Positions 39,128-49,454 of a stretch of 64,000 bases of DNA are shown piece by piece (within the stretch, counting starts at the first letter, position 1; each line of letters begins with the position of its first letter). The notes under the pieces are model-generated. The model was not told the DNA's origin, did not search any database, and was given only the letters and a program-made list of their open reading frames with translations. The DNA comes from Nosema muscidifuracis (lineage: Eukaryota > Microsporidia > Nosematidae): assembly GCA_028335825.1 (NCBI GenBank), contig JAIOKI010000016.1, positions 372,001-436,000 of the forward strand, read 5' to 3'. Made by a program: the position numbers and the translations under genes.

Positions 39128-39811
39128 ATGGATTACAAAACTGAAGGAGATAAAAATTTGAAAAATGGAGATTACAAGGAATATTACAATAATTATAAAA
39201 AATATCACAATATAATACAAACAAATGAGTCATTGAAAGATGTAAATAATGCAAAAAAGAAATACGAGCTCTACAATGAAATGATAGAATTTTTAAAAAA
39301 AGATGAGAAGAATTATTACGAGATTCTTGGCTTAAACAAAGAATCTACACAAAAAGATATAAGAGAATCTTATACTAGACTTATGAGCAGATACCATCCT
39401 GATAAAACTAAAATCAAAGAATCTAATTCTGTTTCTAGAATTATTCAAAAGGCTTATGTTGTATTAAGTAATAAGAAAAAAAGAAGAGAATACGACGATA
39501 GCTTAGTTGGATGTTTTATAGGCCATACACCACATTTTAGAGTAATTATAGAAAATGATTTAAATAGAGACACAATCTTTTCTGATGCTATTAATGAAAA
39601 TAATTTTAGATATAGAAGTTTTATAAACGAAGATGAAGGATTATGGGGAATTATTAATGATGACTATACTTTATTCAATAATATGATGTACAGAAGTTTT
39701 TTTAGATTTTCTCCACCTAGGAGACTTCATAGAGTAAGATGGGATGATCAAATTCTTGTAAAAGTTATTGTTCTAATGCTAATAATATATTTTTATGTAT
39801 TTTTGCAGTAA
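39128..39811 (+). CDS. Tail-anchored J-domain protein
   Basis: 227 aa. The J domain is at about residues 60-125 (NYYEILGLNKESTQKDIRES), with the HPD triad in SRYHPDKT, and should stimulate an Hsp70. There are no G/F or zinc domains. The C-terminus is a hydrophobic segment (VKVIVLMLIIYFYVFLQ) that should anchor it in the ER membrane facing the cytosol, as in yeast Hlj1 or DNAJB12/14. CCCC is 1 nt before the ATG. Confidence 0.88.
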   Translation: MDYKTEGDKNLKNGDYKEYYNNYKKYHNIIQTNESLKDVNNAKKKYELYNEMIEFLKKDEKNYYEILGLNKESTQKDIRESYTRLMSRYHPDKTKIKESNSVSRIIQKAYVVLSNKKKRREYDDSLVGCFIGHTPHFRVIIENDLNRDTIFSDAINENNFRYRSFINEDEGLWGIINDDYTLFNNMMYRSFFRFSPPRRLHRVRWDDQILVKVIVLMLIIYFYVFLQ

Positions 39812-39836
39812 ATATATATAAAATTAAAACTTTGAA

Positions 39837-40379
39837 TCATTTCACATCTTTAAATTTTCTACATTCCACGCAGTACCAAATATTTTTCGGAGGCAAAGTT
39901 ATACCAGCACATTCAAAATGAAACCACTTAATTTTACAATTTGAATTATCACAAGCTATCATATTATCAAAAGCTCTCTGTTTACATGTACAATATAAAG
40001 GACCCTTGTCTTTATTCTTCCCTACTTTGACTATTCTGTTAATATTCTCAATAGTAGGTTTTTCATATACAACAGAAGGTAATTCGTTACTCGTAATTTG
40101 CAATGTTCTTTCATAAATTGGAACAAGAACATTTTGTAAAAGATATACGGATTCTCTAAATTTGAAACGTGTCTTGTTGAGCTTAAAAAATATTTTATCA
40201 AGTTCATCTTTGTCAATCATTTCACCACGATACGATTTTTTTAATATTCTTTTGTATTTTCTGTTTAACTTATTCAATTTTTTATTTAATCGTCTGTTCC
40301 TTCTAATAAATAAATATACATCTAGTGGTATCTGTTGAATATTTTCTATAATTTTATCGTACGTATCGAAAACTGTCAT
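39837..40379 (-). CDS. ING-family PHD finger protein
   Basis: 180 aa. The N-terminal helical ING domain (about 1-100) is followed by a C-terminal PHD finger with the full C4-H-C3 set: YCTCKQ, IACDNSNCKIKWFHFECAG, then WYCVEC. The DNSNCxxxWFHF form is the H3K4me3-reading ING type. Yeast relatives Yng1/Yng2/Pho23 sit in NuA3, NuA4 or Rpd3 complexes; which one applies cannot be told. CCCC 1 nt before the ATG. Confidence 0.92.
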   Translation of the reverse strand: MTVFDTYDKIIENIQQIPLDVYLFIRRNRRLNKKLNKLNRKYKRILKKSYRGEMIDKDELDKIFFKLNKTRFKFRESVYLLQNVLVPIYERTLQITSNELPSVVYEKPTIENINRIVKVGKNKDKGPLYCTCKQRAFDNMIACDNSNCKIKWFHFECAGITLPPKNIWYCVECRKFKDVK

Positions 40380-40426
40380 TGGGGTAAAATTTTAAAAAAA
40401 AACAAATTCTAATTGTTTAATTGAGT

Positions 40427-41056
40427 TTATCGTTTTTTATAACTGCATGGCTTCAGTAAAATTTTAGGAATTTTTTTCTTATCAAAATCTTTGTTCTTCT
40501 TCAGTTCTATCAAAACGAAATGAGAATTTGACGTATCACAATTGACTACAGTAAACCCAAATGTTTCTAATTGTTTACATAAAAAATTTACACTGCTTAT
40601 TCTGCTCTTAACTTCCGCTAAATACCAAATACCATCTATTTTTAATATACGAGATACTTCGAGAACAACTTTAGAAATGTAATCCATCATTAAACTCAGA
40701 CAACAAACAACAACATCTGCTTGTTTATCTTCTAAAGGCACTGACGAAATATCACTTTTTATTATTTTTTTGTCAGATGGAAATGCATCAAATGAATGAA
40801 CATTTTTAAAAATCTGAGATATTTTACCAGACCCACAGCCCAAATCAGCAATGACAGCTTCTTTATTAAGTTCATCTATTTTTTTGATTATTGTATCTAA
40901 CGGATTACTGGGCCATTTACGAATCTGGTGGTCGTAATATTTGTAGTATTCTTTCATTTCGTTCTCATTAACTTTCTTCTTTTTGTATAATTTATCATTA
41001 AGTAATCTAAATTTACTTCCTAAAAGTCTGTTTTCTAATTCTTCTTGAAATTTCAT
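40427..41056 (-). CDS. RRP8: Ribosomal RNA-processing protein 8 (rRNA m1A methyltransferase)
   Basis: 209 aa (yeast 392). It keeps the Rrp8 C-terminal catalytic part: LLGSKFRLLNDKLY, YDHQIRKWPSNPLD, SAM motif I IADLGCGSGKI, HSFDAFP, VPLEDKQADVVVCCLSLM and YLAEVKSR. The family methylates an adenine of 25S/28S rRNA in the nucleolus. The basic N-terminal extension is missing. CCCC 5 nt before the ATG. Confidence 0.92.
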   Translation of the reverse strand: MKFQEELENRLLGSKFRLLNDKLYKKKKVNENEMKEYYKYYDHQIRKWPSNPLDTIIKKIDELNKEAVIADLGCGSGKISQIFKNVHSFDAFPSDKKIIKSDISSVPLEDKQADVVVCCLSLMMDYISKVVLEVSRILKIDGIWYLAEVKSRISSVNFLCKQLETFGFTVVNCDTSNSHFVLIELKKNKDFDKKKIPKILLKPCSYKKR

Positions 41057-41290
41057 TTAAGGGGATCTTCATTTTTAAAAAAATATAAAATTTTAAAATT
41101 AATGCATCTGTTAAATTTAACAGTAATTTTCCAATAACTAAAAAATAAAATTTTAAATTAATACATCTGTTAATTTAACAGTAATCTTGATTGAATTTGA
41201 AGAATATGAAATTGGTTCATTTTTTTTATAAAATTATCTTATAAATTTTTAATACTCTCTTACTTTTTGAAAATATATTTTTAATATCCC

Positions 41291-42349
41291 ATGCTATGGC
41301 TAGAAAAATACAGACCACAAGATTTTGAAAATATGATAGGACATCAAGATGTTGTATCTATACTTAAGAAATATGATTTATCATCGATTCCTCATTTAAT
41401 AATACATGGACAATCTGGGACTGGTAAGAAAACCTTAATATACAATTTAATAAAGCATTTATTTGGTACAATTTCTAAACCAAAGCTACGCACTACACAA
41501 ATAAAAGCTGGTACAAAAACTATAGATGTAAATTTTTTAGAGTCTAATGAGTATATTGAAATTTCTCCATCAGAATACAGTTTTCAAGATAAAAATATTA
41601 TACAATCTGTTATTAAAGAAATGGCACAAAGTAGACCTATCATGTCATTTTTTACTAGCAAAAAAGTTCCATCAATAAAATTAGTCATAATTACAGCTGC
41701 TCAGGATTTAACACAAGAAGCTCAGGCTGCGCTACGTAGAACTATTGAAGTTTATTCAGAATGCTTTAGAATTATCTTAATATGTTCACAACTATCTAGA
41801 ATTATTGAACCTATTCGTAGTAGATGTTTATTCGTTAGAGTAAAAAATTATGAAAATGAAGAAATTTTGTCACATCTTAAAAATATTGTGGATAGGGAAA
41901 ATGCATCAATAAATGATGAAGAAATTTTTGAAATTTTGAAAATTGCAGAAGGAAACATGCGTAGAGCTGTTTGTCTTTTAGAATTACTTCAGTTTAAGAA
42001 AAATGATGATATGGCAAAACGGCAAAAAATTGATATTCGAAGACTTAAAGTTGAATGGGAAATTATCATAGATGAGATAGCATCGATTATAAGAAGAGTA
42101 CAAAAATCCGATACAATGATAGATGTTAGAAAAAAATTGTATTTGCTTATTAACTCTTGTATTCCTCCAAGAACAATTTTAATAGAACTTTATAAAAGAT
42201 TTATAAATCAAGAAAATGTTGAAGTTATTGATAAAATTGTTAATTTAGCTTTAATCTATGAAGAAAGAATGAAATTAGGGACTAAGGGTATTTATCATAT
42301 TGAAGCTTTTATTATAGGATGTATGTGTATCTTCAAAGGAAGTATGTGA
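41291..42349 (+). CDS. RFC5: Replication factor C small subunit (yeast Rfc5 / human RFC3)
   Basis: 352 aa, full family length. This clamp-loader subunit opens PCNA. LWLEKYRPQDFENM start, Walker A GQSGTGKKT, sensor-1 region and the ALRRTIEVYSECFRIILIC and EPIRSRCLFVRV blocks match the Rfc5/RFC3 type, with the extra IEISPSEYSFQDKNIIQ stretch. CCC abuts the ATG. Confidence 0.93.
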   Translation: MLWLEKYRPQDFENMIGHQDVVSILKKYDLSSIPHLIIHGQSGTGKKTLIYNLIKHLFGTISKPKLRTTQIKAGTKTIDVNFLESNEYIEISPSEYSFQDKNIIQSVIKEMAQSRPIMSFFTSKKVPSIKLVIITAAQDLTQEAQAALRRTIEVYSECFRIILICSQLSRIIEPIRSRCLFVRVKNYENEEILSHLKNIVDRENASINDEEIFEILKIAEGNMRRAVCLLELLQFKKNDDMAKRQKIDIRRLKVEWEIIIDEIASIIRRVQKSDTMIDVRKKLYLLINSCIPPRTILIELYKRFINQENVEVIDKIVNLALIYEERMKLGTKGIYHIEAFIIGCMCIFKGSM

Positions 42350-42375
42350 AATAAATAATTTATTAGTTGATATTT

Positions 42376-43860
42376 TTATAAATCATTTTTTAGAACACTT
42401 TTTCCTGTCATATTAGAAGGCTGATCAATTTTTAAAAGATTTAAAATGGTTGGTGCAACATCTCGTAACGAGTATTCTGAATATTCATAACCCCAATTAT
42501 CAGAATTAGTAGATTTTTTATTTATTGTGATAATTAGAGGAACTTTGTTATTTGTATGCTTTTTATTGATCTTGTTATTCTTTTCATCAAACATAATTTC
42601 TGCATTTCCATGATCTGCTGTAATAATTAATACATAATTTTTATCCTTGCACATTTCGTAAATTCTTCCAATCTGTTCATCAATAAACTCAACAGCTTTT
42701 TTGGTCGATTCATAATTTCCTGTATGACCAACCATATCAGGAGCTGCAAAATTTGATACTATAAATTTCTTTTCCATAGATATTTTATTTATTACTTCAT
42801 CTGCTATTAATTTACTTGACATTTCAGGTATATCAGCAAATGATTCTACTTTTTTACTGTCAATTATCTTTCTCTCTTCTTTTTCATGTAATCTTTCGTT
42901 TCCTCCGTTAAAAAAATATGTAACGTGCGCATATTTCTCAGTCTCTGCTATATGAGCTTGTTCAATACCATTTATTTCTAGAATATCTGCTAATGTTTCT
43001 TTAACAATTTCTGGTTTAAATATCACATCTGCGGTTAATTTATTATCGTATTCTGTCAAAGTAAAGACTTCATTCTTGTTATTAATAAACTTTTTTGTTA
43101 TTTGCCTCATCCTATCAGCTCTAAAGTTACAAAAAAGAATTTTATCATCAGATGATATATATCCTGTCTTATTAAATAAAACGGGCAATAAATTTTCATC
43201 ATTTCTACCATCTTTGTATTGTTCTTTGATATAATCTTCAACATTTCCTGTAAAAATACTTTTTCGTGATAAAGTATCAAAATATTTATCAATCCTGTCT
43301 TGGTTATTATCACGATCCATGGCGTAAAATCTTCCACCAACCGATGCTATGTAACAATTTTTATGATTAATAATAAATTCACTAAGTTCGTTATAATAAT
43401 TCATAAAAAAATCTGGTGCGGTGTCTCTTCCATCAGATATGCAGTGTATATAGATAGATTCAAATTCGTTTTGAACATTTTCTATTAGTCCCTTAATATG
43501 TCGAATGTGTGAATGGATTCCTCCGTCACTTAACATACCAATAAGATGAAGCTTCTTAGTTTTTTTTGCTAAGAGAGGTTGTAATTTTGATTTTATAGTT
43601 TTATCTTTAAATGCTTCATCAATTAAAATTATATTTTGTTTTACTATTCTTCCTGCTCCTAATGTTAAATGCCCCACTTCTGAATTTCCCATACTGCCTT
43701 CACTTAATCCTACATATTTACCACTAGCATGTATAAGATAACTAGTATAATTCCGTGACAGGTATCTCATATTTATACAATTTGAATCTTCTATTGCATC
43801 TTTTAATACTTTCTTTGGATTATGTCCCCATCCATCTAAAATTACAAGACAGACTTTCAT
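42376..43860 (-). CDS. Cofactor-independent phosphoglycerate mutase
   Basis: 494 aa. It interconverts 3- and 2-phosphoglycerate in glycolysis using two divalent metals, normally Mn. N-terminal CLVILDGWG provides a metal ligand Asp, the catalytic serine lies in MGNSEVGHLTLGAGR, and the ISDGRDTAPD, DRDNNQDR, FCNFRADRMRQ and ITADHGNAE blocks are intact. It is the alkaline-phosphatase-type enzyme, not the 2,3-BPG-dependent one of yeast and vertebrates. No CCC box is seen directly upstream. Confidence 0.96.
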   Translation of the reverse strand: MKVCLVILDGWGHNPKKVLKDAIEDSNCINMRYLSRNYTSYLIHASGKYVGLSEGSMGNSEVGHLTLGAGRIVKQNIILIDEAFKDKTIKSKLQPLLAKKTKKLHLIGMLSDGGIHSHIRHIKGLIENVQNEFESIYIHCISDGRDTAPDFFMNYYNELSEFIINHKNCYIASVGGRFYAMDRDNNQDRIDKYFDTLSRKSIFTGNVEDYIKEQYKDGRNDENLLPVLFNKTGYISSDDKILFCNFRADRMRQITKKFINNKNEVFTLTEYDNKLTADVIFKPEIVKETLADILEINGIEQAHIAETEKYAHVTYFFNGGNERLHEKEERKIIDSKKVESFADIPEMSSKLIADEVINKISMEKKFIVSNFAAPDMVGHTGNYESTKKAVEFIDEQIGRIYEMCKDKNYVLIITADHGNAEIMFDEKNNKINKKHTNNKVPLIITINKKSTNSDNWGYEYSEYSLRDVAPTILNLLKIDQPSNMTGKSVLKNDL

Positions 43861-43921
43861 TAATTTTTAGACTGTTCAAATAAAAAATAAAACAAAGACC
43901 AACAAAATTTAATTAAAAAAA

Positions 43922-44284
43922 TTATTCGTCAGATTTCTTTTCAATCCTGCCAATATACATTTCATACTGTTTAAATATGTTTCTTAAGTCTTTATTCGAC
44001 TGCTTCTTTATAGCTCTAGTGATTGCACTTAAAAAGCATTTATTAAGTCCACTGATTTTATCCTCAGAATCTGGTTGTGATAATATATTAATTGAAGACA
44101 AAACTCCTTTGAGTGCATCAGGATCTGAAACAACACCAGTAGCTTTCCCTAAATTTGCTCTAGCTCTCTTTCTGGGTCTTAAAGGCTGTGAAGAAGATTT
44201 TTCTGGTACTTCTACGTATTCTTCATTGTTAGTAGAATAAGGAGATAACTGATCAACAGCTTTTCGCTTTCGTGAATCTGACAT
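43922..44284 (-). CDS. Small Nup2/Nup50-like nuclear transport protein
   Basis: 120 aa. The N-terminal region has two basic clusters (RKRKAVDQL at 5-13 and RPRKRARANLG at about 36-46) about 30 residues apart, like the bipartite importin-alpha-binding start of Nup2/Nup50. The C-terminal 45 residues (LNKCFLSAITRAIKKQSNKD then IFKQYEMYIGRIEKK) resemble the repeat of Nup50 (LN.S....I.....P..DLTPIF.DY.KYL..IE). No FG repeats or Ran-binding domain remain. CCC 2 nt before the ATG. The assignment is by pattern only. Confidence 0.5.
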   Translation of the reverse strand: MSDSRKRKAVDQLSPYSTNNEEYVEVPEKSSSQPLRPRKRARANLGKATGVVSDPDALKGVLSSINILSQPDSEDKISGLNKCFLSAITRAIKKQSNKDLRNIFKQYEMYIGRIEKKSDE

Positions 44285-44326
44285 GAGGGTTAAATATATT
44301 TTAATTATAAAAAAACAAAAAAGTCT

Positions 44327-45784
44327 TTAATCGTCATTCAACTCGATAGATGAAGGAGGAATGGAATGGAACTCATCTAATATTTTTGAGGGAATTCTAT
44401 TAAGCATTTCGCGTGGAAAGATTTTAAGAAGTTTCCAAGCAAGATCTAACGACTGATCGATAGTTCTGCATTCATCATATCCTTGTGATACAAATTCTTT
44501 ATCAAAGGCTTCTTTAAATTCAATAGATAATTTATCCTCTTGTGATAAAGATTCTTCTCCTACAACAGCTTTCATAGACTGTGCATCCTTTCCAATAGCA
44601 TATTTTGCATAAAGCTGGTTAGAAACATCTGAATGATCTTTTCTAGTCATATTTTCTCCAATCGCACTTTTCATTAATCTTGATAAAGAAGGTAAAACAT
44701 TAATCGGAGGATAAATCTGTCTGTTATGAAGTTGTCTGTCAATATAAATTTGACCTTCAGTAATATATCCAGTAAGATCAGGAATAGGATGTGTAATATC
44801 ATCATTTGGCATAGTCAATATAGGTATTTGAGTGATAGATCCATTTTTGCCTTCAATTCTTCCTGCTCTCTCATATATTGTACTAAGATCAGTGTACATA
44901 TATCCGGGATACCCTCTTCTTCCAGGAACTTCTTCTCTCGCAGCACTTACTTCTCTCAAAGAATCAGCATATGAACTCATATCAGTCATAATTACTAAAA
45001 CATGTTTTTCTACTTCATAAGCCAAATATTCTGCAGCTGTTAAAGCAAGCCTTGGTGTAATTATCCTTTCTATGGTTGGATCATTTGCTAAATTCAAAAA
45101 CAAAGCTGTTCTTTCGAAACTTCCAGTTTCTTCAAAACTGTTTTTAAAAAACTTGGCCGTTTCCATATTCACTCCCATTGCTGCAAATACAATCGCAAAA
45201 TTTTCATCACTCATATCTTTGACATCTTTCTTTTTAACCAATCCTGCTTGTTTACATATTTGAGCAGCAACTTCGTTATGTGGAAGACCAGATCCACTGA
45301 AAATAGGAATCTTCTGCCCTCTAGCTATAGAATTCATTACATCAATAGATGAAATACCTGTTTGTATCATTTCCTCAGGATAAATTCTTATATTAGGATT
45401 AAGAGGTTGTCCTTGGATGTCTAAATAGTCACTTCCAATAATATTACTACCCCCATCTATAGGTGAACCACTACCATTAAATACTCTTCCAAGCATATCT
45501 TCAGAAACAGGCATCTTTAAAGTCTGTCCTGTAAAAGTAACATGAGTCTTTTTTACATCAATACCTGCAGTACCTTCAAAAACTTGAACGACAGCACGTT
45601 TCCCCATTACTTCCAAAACTTGTCCTTGTTTAATAGACCCATCAGCAAGAGTTAAATTTACTATTTCAGCATATTTAAGATAATCAATATCATCTAATAT
45701 AACTAAGGGTCCATTTACACCCACTACTTTTCTGTATGTTAATCTAGGTTCAATTTCCCAATTTGAAAATAAATTGTTATTCAT
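44327..45784 (-). CDS. VMA2: V-type proton ATPase subunit B
   Basis: 485 aa. Non-catalytic nucleotide-binding subunit of the V1 sector that acidifies vacuole-type compartments. Family blocks: [56 protein letters not shown] (in part) and [19 protein letters not shown]. The P-loop is replaced by SGSGLPHN as expected for subunit B. A CCC box lies 8 nt before the ATG. Confidence 0.96.
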   Translation of the reverse strand: MNNNLFSNWEIEPRLTYRKVVGVNGPLVILDDIDYLKYAEIVNLTLADGSIKQGQVLEVMGKRAVVQVFEGTAGIDVKKTHVTFTGQTLKMPVSEDMLGRVFNGSGSPIDGGSNIIGSDYLDIQGQPLNPNIRIYPEEMIQTGISSIDVMNSIARGQKIPIFSGSGLPHNEVAAQICKQAGLVKKKDVKDMSDENFAIVFAAMGVNMETAKFFKNSFEETGSFERTALFLNLANDPTIERIITPRLALTAAEYLAYEVEKHVLVIMTDMSSYADSLREVSAAREEVPGRRGYPGYMYTDLSTIYERAGRIEGKNGSITQIPILTMPNDDITHPIPDLTGYITEGQIYIDRQLHNRQIYPPINVLPSLSRLMKSAIGENMTRKDHSDVSNQLYAKYAIGKDAQSMKAVVGEESLSQEDKLSIEFKEAFDKEFVSQGYDECRTIDQSLDLAWKLLKIFPREMLNRIPSKILDEFHSIPPSSIELNDD

Positions 45785-46092
45785 TTCTCAAGGGTGTATT
45801 GGAAATATAAATTTTAAACAAAAAGATAAAATTTCTGATTGAACAAATATGTTTTATATAATACAGGATTTTTATTGATTTATTATTTAGTAAAGAATAA
45901 ATTTATTAATCTTATGCTATAATATTTTTTGTTAATTTTTAAAAAAAAAGTTTTGCAAAATTATGCATAAAAATATATTTATTAACTGTATTCGTAAAAT
46001 AGCCAAAATACTAGTTTCATTTGTTTTTGTAGAATCATTCATCAACCCATCAATAGTGTTTTCTTATTTTAAAACACAAAATATATATTTTT
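45785..46092. other. Divergent spacer VMA2-TAF1
   Basis: A+T-rich; only the two CCC boxes are recognisable. Confidence 0.45.
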
Positions 46093-46096
46093 CCCC
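46093..46096 (+). promoter_or_regulatory. CCCC box deciding the TAF1 start
   Basis: CCCC 10 nt before the in-frame ATG at 46107. The open frame begins 144 nt further upstream at 45963, but that ATG has no C box and adds 48 residues unlike TAF1. Confidence 0.55.
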
Positions 46097-46106
46097 TAAA
46101 CAAGCG

Positions 46107-48737
46107 ATGCAAATAGAAGAAATGGATAATAACAAAAGCAAAGAAGATACCAATTTAAATTTGAAACTGCCCAAAAGCTTCTTAGACCTTCTCGTTACTG
46201 ATAAACCATACTCTTACAAGTTTAGAAAATACAAGTCAAGAAAAATGAGAAGTGAAATTATGAGTTACGAAATTGATGATCAAACTAAGTTCAGAAATAG
46301 TACAACATACGCTAGACCTCACAATGCCGTCTTACAAAGCATATGTGGTACATCTAAAAATGTTGGACTAAAAAGCTATATCAAGCGTAAGCAAGTCAAT
46401 AAGGAAATAATAAATCAATACGAGAAAATCAAAAGTAATGAACATTTAGTAACACAAATTGATGATATAAAATATCCATTTGATATAGTTGATTGGGAGA
46501 AAGATATTATCTATGACACTGATCAAATAGCTGAAAATTCTGTTGAAATGCCTCTTATTAATGAATTTGTTGATACAATTCTTGATGAAGGTTGGGAAAA
46601 ATCAATAATTTATGATGAGGATGTTCAAATTAAATATAAAAATTATCCCACTATGTATCTTGAAGATCCAAACTTGATCTTTGATAAAATCGATGACAAA
46701 AAGAATATGAAAAATAAAAAAAGGCAGAAAGAATATTTTTCAGGGGATAAGCCTTTGAAAAACAAATATAATATATCCAATGATAAATATTACAATCAGG
46801 ATGTTAAAACTAAGAGTAGCCTTGGTTCATTTGGTGTCCAGCACAGTCTTCCTGCTCTAAGATTGGAGCCAAGATTTTATAAAACCAATCACTCTAAGGA
46901 CGAATTAAGAAATTTCCATAGACCAGCATTAAAAATTCCTTGTGGGTTTCCTATAAGGTTTTCTAAATTAATGCCTACTGAACCAAATACATCAAATATT
47001 ATCAAAAAGGTAAGTGAATTGACTCTTAAAGATTCTTCTGAATTTGTCCTATTCGAATATTCAGAAGAAGTACCTCCTTTTGTTGTAAACAGTGGTATGG
47101 TAAGTTTAATCAATACCTATTATCGAAAAATGAGTGTTCGTGATGATTATGAGGCTGACCAGCCCAATCTTACTGTATTAGATCCAGAAGATGCTTCACC
47201 TTTCTTTTCGTTTGGTGACGTCAAACAAGGAACTACTATGAGGTCTTTAACAAATAATTTGTTTACAGCTCCTATTTTTAGTCATGCTAATGATGATTAT
47301 CTTTGTATTTTAGAGACAAACAATATGGGAATTTCCAATATATATCCACGTAAGATTTCAAGTATTTATTGTGTTGGTCAAGAATTTCCGTTAGAAGAAA
47401 TTTACGCTCCTCATTCTAGAAAATTGAATATTTTTTGTAAAAATCGACTTAAAGTTGCTGCCTACAGACTTTTTTCTTGTAAAGATCGTGGATTCAGAGA
47501 ATTTAAGATGTCACAGCTTGATCAATTGTTTCCATATTTCAGTGAGGGAAGCAAGCGTAAGTGGTTGAAAGAATATGCTGACTGTGTAAAAAAAGGTAAG
47601 GAAAATATTTGGGTTTTAAAACCAACTTCTACTTTGTTAAATGAGGAAGATTTGAGAAAATTAATCACACCAGAAAATATTTGCCAATATGAAAGTATGC
47701 TAGCCAGTGAAAGACGTTTGGAAGATTCAGGATATAAATGTGTAGTAGATAGTCAAGATGATGAAGATGATAGTGTTTATATCATACCATGGCAGCTTAC
47801 AAAAAATTTTATAAATGCAGCAAATGGTAAAGGCCTTTTAGAACTTGTTGGTCCTGCAGATCCAACTGGAATAGGTGAAGGCTTCAGTTTTAGAAAAGTT
47901 AAATTAATAAAAGGAAATGAAACTGAAAATAGAAAGATAATAAGTGAACACCAGGCTAAATATAAAACAGAAATAAGTAAAATATGGTCAAATCAGATAA
48001 GTGCACTAAGTAGTTCTAAGAATATATCTTTTGATCCTAGTTTTCTTAGTACTGATATTAAAGAACAAAAGACCACAGAAGATTCATCTTTTTCAGAATC
48101 GAAAAATACATTAATTATAAAACGAACTTTTGTGGATCATTTAGGAGAAAGAGTTGAAATCGAAAGAATTACTGATTCTAAAGTAATTAAACTATACTTA
48201 AAATTAAGAAAAATAAGTAAGCAAGATGAGAAGAAATCTTTATTAAAATGTGGAAATTGTGGACAATCAGGACATATGAAAACCAATAAAGCTTGTCCTA
48301 ATTTCACACAATCAAAGAAACCTACTAAAAAGAAGATTGAATTTGAAAGAAGAAGAGCTAAAGCAATTTTCCATGAAATTATGTTAAATCTCCTAAATCA
48401 ATTTTTTGCTATTCCATTTTCATTGGCATTTCATAGACCTGTATCAACTAAAAGATTCCCTGATTATACTAAAATAGTAGAAAATCCAATTGATCTTACT
48501 TCTATTAAAACAAAGGTTAGACATAACAAATACACTCTTTATAAAGATTTCTTAGATGATTTGGAATTAATGAAAGAAAATTGTGTAAAGTATAATGGGG
48601 CTGAACATTCTTTGACTAAGGTAGCACAAAAAATGGTAGAAATAGCCGCTAATGAATGGAAAAAAGAAAAATCTAAAATAGACGAAGCAGAAAATATTTT
48701 CATTGAGTATGATTATGATGATGTTGATCCACAATGA
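46107..48737 (+). CDS. TAF1: TFIID subunit TAF1 with bromodomain
   Basis: 876 aa from the preferred ATG. TAF1 is the scaffold of TFIID and contacts TBP and core promoters. The central DUF3591 region is clear, including LLELVGPADPTGIGEGFSF-type sequence around residue 580. It is followed by a zinc knuckle CGNCGQSGHMKTNKACP (about 715-731) and a C-terminal bromodomain (about 755-860, PDYTKIVENPIDL, CVKYN with the acetyl-lysine Asn). Yeast TAF1 lacks a bromodomain (it is supplied by Bdf1), while animals have two; here one is fused. The frame is open from 45963. Confidence 0.92.
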   Translation: MQIEEMDNNKSKEDTNLNLKLPKSFLDLLVTDKPYSYKFRKYKSRKMRSEIMSYEIDDQTKFRNSTTYARPHNAVLQSICGTSKNVGLKSYIKRKQVNKEIINQYEKIKSNEHLVTQIDDIKYPFDIVDWEKDIIYDTDQIAENSVEMPLINEFVDTILDEGWEKSIIYDEDVQIKYKNYPTMYLEDPNLIFDKIDDKKNMKNKKRQKEYFSGDKPLKNKYNISNDKYYNQDVKTKSSLGSFGVQHSLPALRLEPRFYKTNHSKDELRNFHRPALKIPCGFPIRFSKLMPTEPNTSNIIKKVSELTLKDSSEFVLFEYSEEVPPFVVNSGMVSLINTYYRKMSVRDDYEADQPNLTVLDPEDASPFFSFGDVKQGTTMRSLTNNLFTAPIFSHANDDYLCILETNNMGISNIYPRKISSIYCVGQEFPLEEIYAPHSRKLNIFCKNRLKVAAYRLFSCKDRGFREFKMSQLDQLFPYFSEGSKRKWLKEYADCVKKGKENIWVLKPTSTLLNEEDLRKLITPENICQYESMLASERRLEDSGYKCVVDSQDDEDDSVYIIPWQLTKNFINAANGKGLLELVGPADPTGIGEGFSFRKVKLIKGNETENRKIISEHQAKYKTEISKIWSNQISALSSSKNISFDPSFLSTDIKEQKTTEDSSFSESKNTLIIKRTFVDHLGERVEIERITDSKVIKLYLKLRKISKQDEKKSLLKCGNCGQSGHMKTNKACPNFTQSKKPTKKKIEFERRRAKAIFHEIMLNLLNQFFAIPFSLAFHRPVSTKRFPDYTKIVENPIDLTSIKTKVRHNKYTLYKDFLDDLELMKENCVKYNGAEHSLTKVAQKMVEIAANEWKKEKSKIDEAENIFIEYDYDDVDPQ

Positions 48738-48815
48738 ATTTTTACTTTCTAAACGTATCTGGCATTTCTATGTTAAAATTAAATTTGAAAAATATTTTTT
48801 TATTTTTTAACCCCT

Positions 48816-49454
48816 ATGTCGGATTCAAAAAACTTCTTTGAATTTATTACTAATGAAAATCCATACGCTTATCTAAGAAATTATGAAGATAATGATTTCA
48901 AAAAAGATCATGTAAAATCAAAACTTGATGCTATACAGAAAATTCAACCGAAATTTGTACCTTGTATAATGGATCAAAGTGTTCTGAATAATGAAAGATC
49001 AACAACTGTTAATTTTGTCATCCGTAATGGTATAAATGAGAATATTATGAAAGGTCTTGCTATTTTAGCAAGGAATAATATTGAAAATGATATTAATCAG
49101 TATAAAACTGTCAATTCATCAGCAGAAGCTCATGCTAAAGCTAATGAATTGCAAGATGTTGGGTTTGATGTTAGTTTTGTTAGAAAGCATAGATTTAATA
49201 TGCAAGCCTTAAATTACATTATCGATATATTAAAAGAAAATATTAATTTAGATGGTATGGAAGATATAATACTTGATTTAAGTAGATTAAAATTGATAAA
49301 TAAACAGAAAATTTTGAGAGATAAGGTTTTTAAAGCTATACAAGATAAATTGGATGATGAAGTAATACTTAAAATAGATTTGAATTGTGATATTACTGAA
49401 GATCCATTATCTGAAGCAGAGATGCTTCTTAAATTAGAGAAAAAGTTTTCTTAA
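48816..49454 (+). CDS. Conserved-looking protein, unknown
   Basis: 212 aa, helical, no signal peptide, membrane span or motif I recognise. The CCCC box is 1 nt before the ATG and it follows TAF1 in the same direction (78 bp), so the gene is well supported. Distinctive stretches are NFVIRNGINENIMKGLAILA and EDPLSEAEMLLKLEKKFS. The function is not guessed. Confidence 0.7.
   Translation: MSDSKNFFEFITNENPYAYLRNYEDNDFKKDHVKSKLDAIQKIQPKFVPCIMDQSVLNNERSTTVNFVIRNGINENIMKGLAILARNNIENDINQYKTVNSSAEAHAKANELQDVGFDVSFVRKHRFNMQALNYIIDILKENINLDGMEDIILDLSRLKLINKQKILRDKVFKAIQDKLDDEVILKIDLNCDITEDPLSEAEMLLKLEKKFS

Noticed and set aside
45963-46106. 48-residue N-terminal extension of TAF1
   Set aside because: The upstream ATG lacks a C box, while CCCC stands 10 nt before the ATG at 46107; the extension does not look like TAF1.
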